This document shows, piece by piece, positions 60,691 through 60,827 of a stretch of DNA of 60,827 nucleotides. The notes beneath the pieces were generated by a model. It made no database searches. It had not been told where the DNA came from and saw only the letters and a list, made by a program, of their open reading frames with translations. Source of the DNA: Lentisphaerota bacterium (GTDB lineage Bacteria; Verrucomicrobiota; Lentisphaeria; Victivallales; Victivallaceae); assembly GCA_015061615.1 (NCBI GenBank), contig SUWE01000011.1:1-60827 (forward strand), given 5' to 3'. Both the position numbers and the translations under genes were made by a program. Position 1 is the stretch's first letter. Each line of letters opens with the position of its first letter.

Positions 60691-60827
60691 CAGATTTCAA
60701 GTTCAAGTACAGCAGTCCTCAGTAAGAGTTGCGGCGAGCGTTGCACGCCGCCGCGATCCGTCTTCGCACAAGGCTTCGCCGGGACAAGGGGGTCTGGGGA
60801 ATTTCTTCCCCAGAGTGGCACTCGTGG

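Larger units (their letters stand above)
60483..60827. other. Non-coding end region with stacked hairpins
   Basis: No protein gene is supported in these 345 bases. They hold the GH36-like terminator, a second hairpin that repeats part of it, a minus-strand terminator, and a GC-rich tail with inverted repeats, for example TCTGGGGAA with TTCCCCAGA (about 60792-60813). The minus-strand terminator implies that something beyond the right edge is transcribed leftwards. Confidence 0.6.

Noticed and set aside
60612..60821. 69-residue minus-strand frame at the right edge
   Set aside because: It passes through the strong minus-strand terminator and its sequence looks like translated hairpins.

Overview
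This roughly 61-kb window looks like chromosomal DNA of a Gram-negative, gut- or rumen-type member of the Lentisphaerae (Victivallales-like). That placement is an inference. It rests on prepilin signals of the form K/R-FTLIELL without glycine at -1, giant FG-GAP/AIDA-repeat surface proteins, a small protein resembling the exosortase-associated TIGR04073 family, meso-DAP-type MurE and an LPS-kinase-like protein, in DNA of about 50% GC. No phage, IS element or CRISPR array is visible. Wherever promoters could be read they follow a uniform housekeeping pattern, TTGnnn-N16/17-TAtaTT.

Layout. 1-0.8 kb: the 3' end of an FG-GAP protein. 0.85-9.8 kb: purD with an unusual membrane tail, a stand-alone Lrp/AsnC-type RAM protein, an operon of lipoprotein-murF-murE-SAH hydrolase-like-SAH/MTA deaminase, and a very short rpsU. 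9.2-15.8 kb: a minus-strand operon of pseudopilin genes (H-, I-, J- and K/PilX-like) ending in thiamine pyrophosphokinase. 15.9-20.2 kb: an LPS-kinase-like gene with tRNA-Thr(UGU), a membrane glycosyltransferase and comEC. 20.2-26.9 kb: ychF-dksA-lspA-nnr, a TIGR04073-like gene, plsY, an M24 peptidase and pnuC. 26.9-31 kb: two tandem secretins behind a marR gene whose promoter carries a 26-bp palindrome. 31.2-35.8 kb: a cation/proton antiporter, copA, a thioesterase and a NifX-like protein. 35.8-44.1 kb: two giant surface proteins, one carrying a C10 (streptopain-like) protease domain. 44.3-50.9 kb: sugar genes (ribulokinase, amidohydrolase, ketopantoate-reductase-like protein, sugar isomerase-like protein), rsmE, pgi and yebC. 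51.8-60.5 kb: galE, an exonuclease, a LysR regulator, an unknown exported protein, panD, a DtxR/MntR regulator, an HD hydrolase, yfcE, an SGNH esterase and a GH36-like glycosidase.

The most interesting element lies in the 315-bp gap at 53360-53674. A minus-strand segment folds by eye into a branched RNA closed by a 15-bp stem that runs straight into a T8 tract. Its three terminal hairpin loops all contain CACCCC, which resembles the 16S anti-Shine-Dalgarno sequence. The complementary GGGGTG is the ribosome-binding site of the unknown gene at 54607 and of rpsU. This is a good candidate for a previously undescribed C-rich-loop regulatory RNA, divergently transcribed from a LysR gene.

The pseudopilins and secretins are probably parts of one or more type II secretion/type IV pilus-like machines. 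The three FG-GAP proteins share a conserved C-terminal block, and the two whose N-termini are visible lack a signal peptide, so their export route is an open question.
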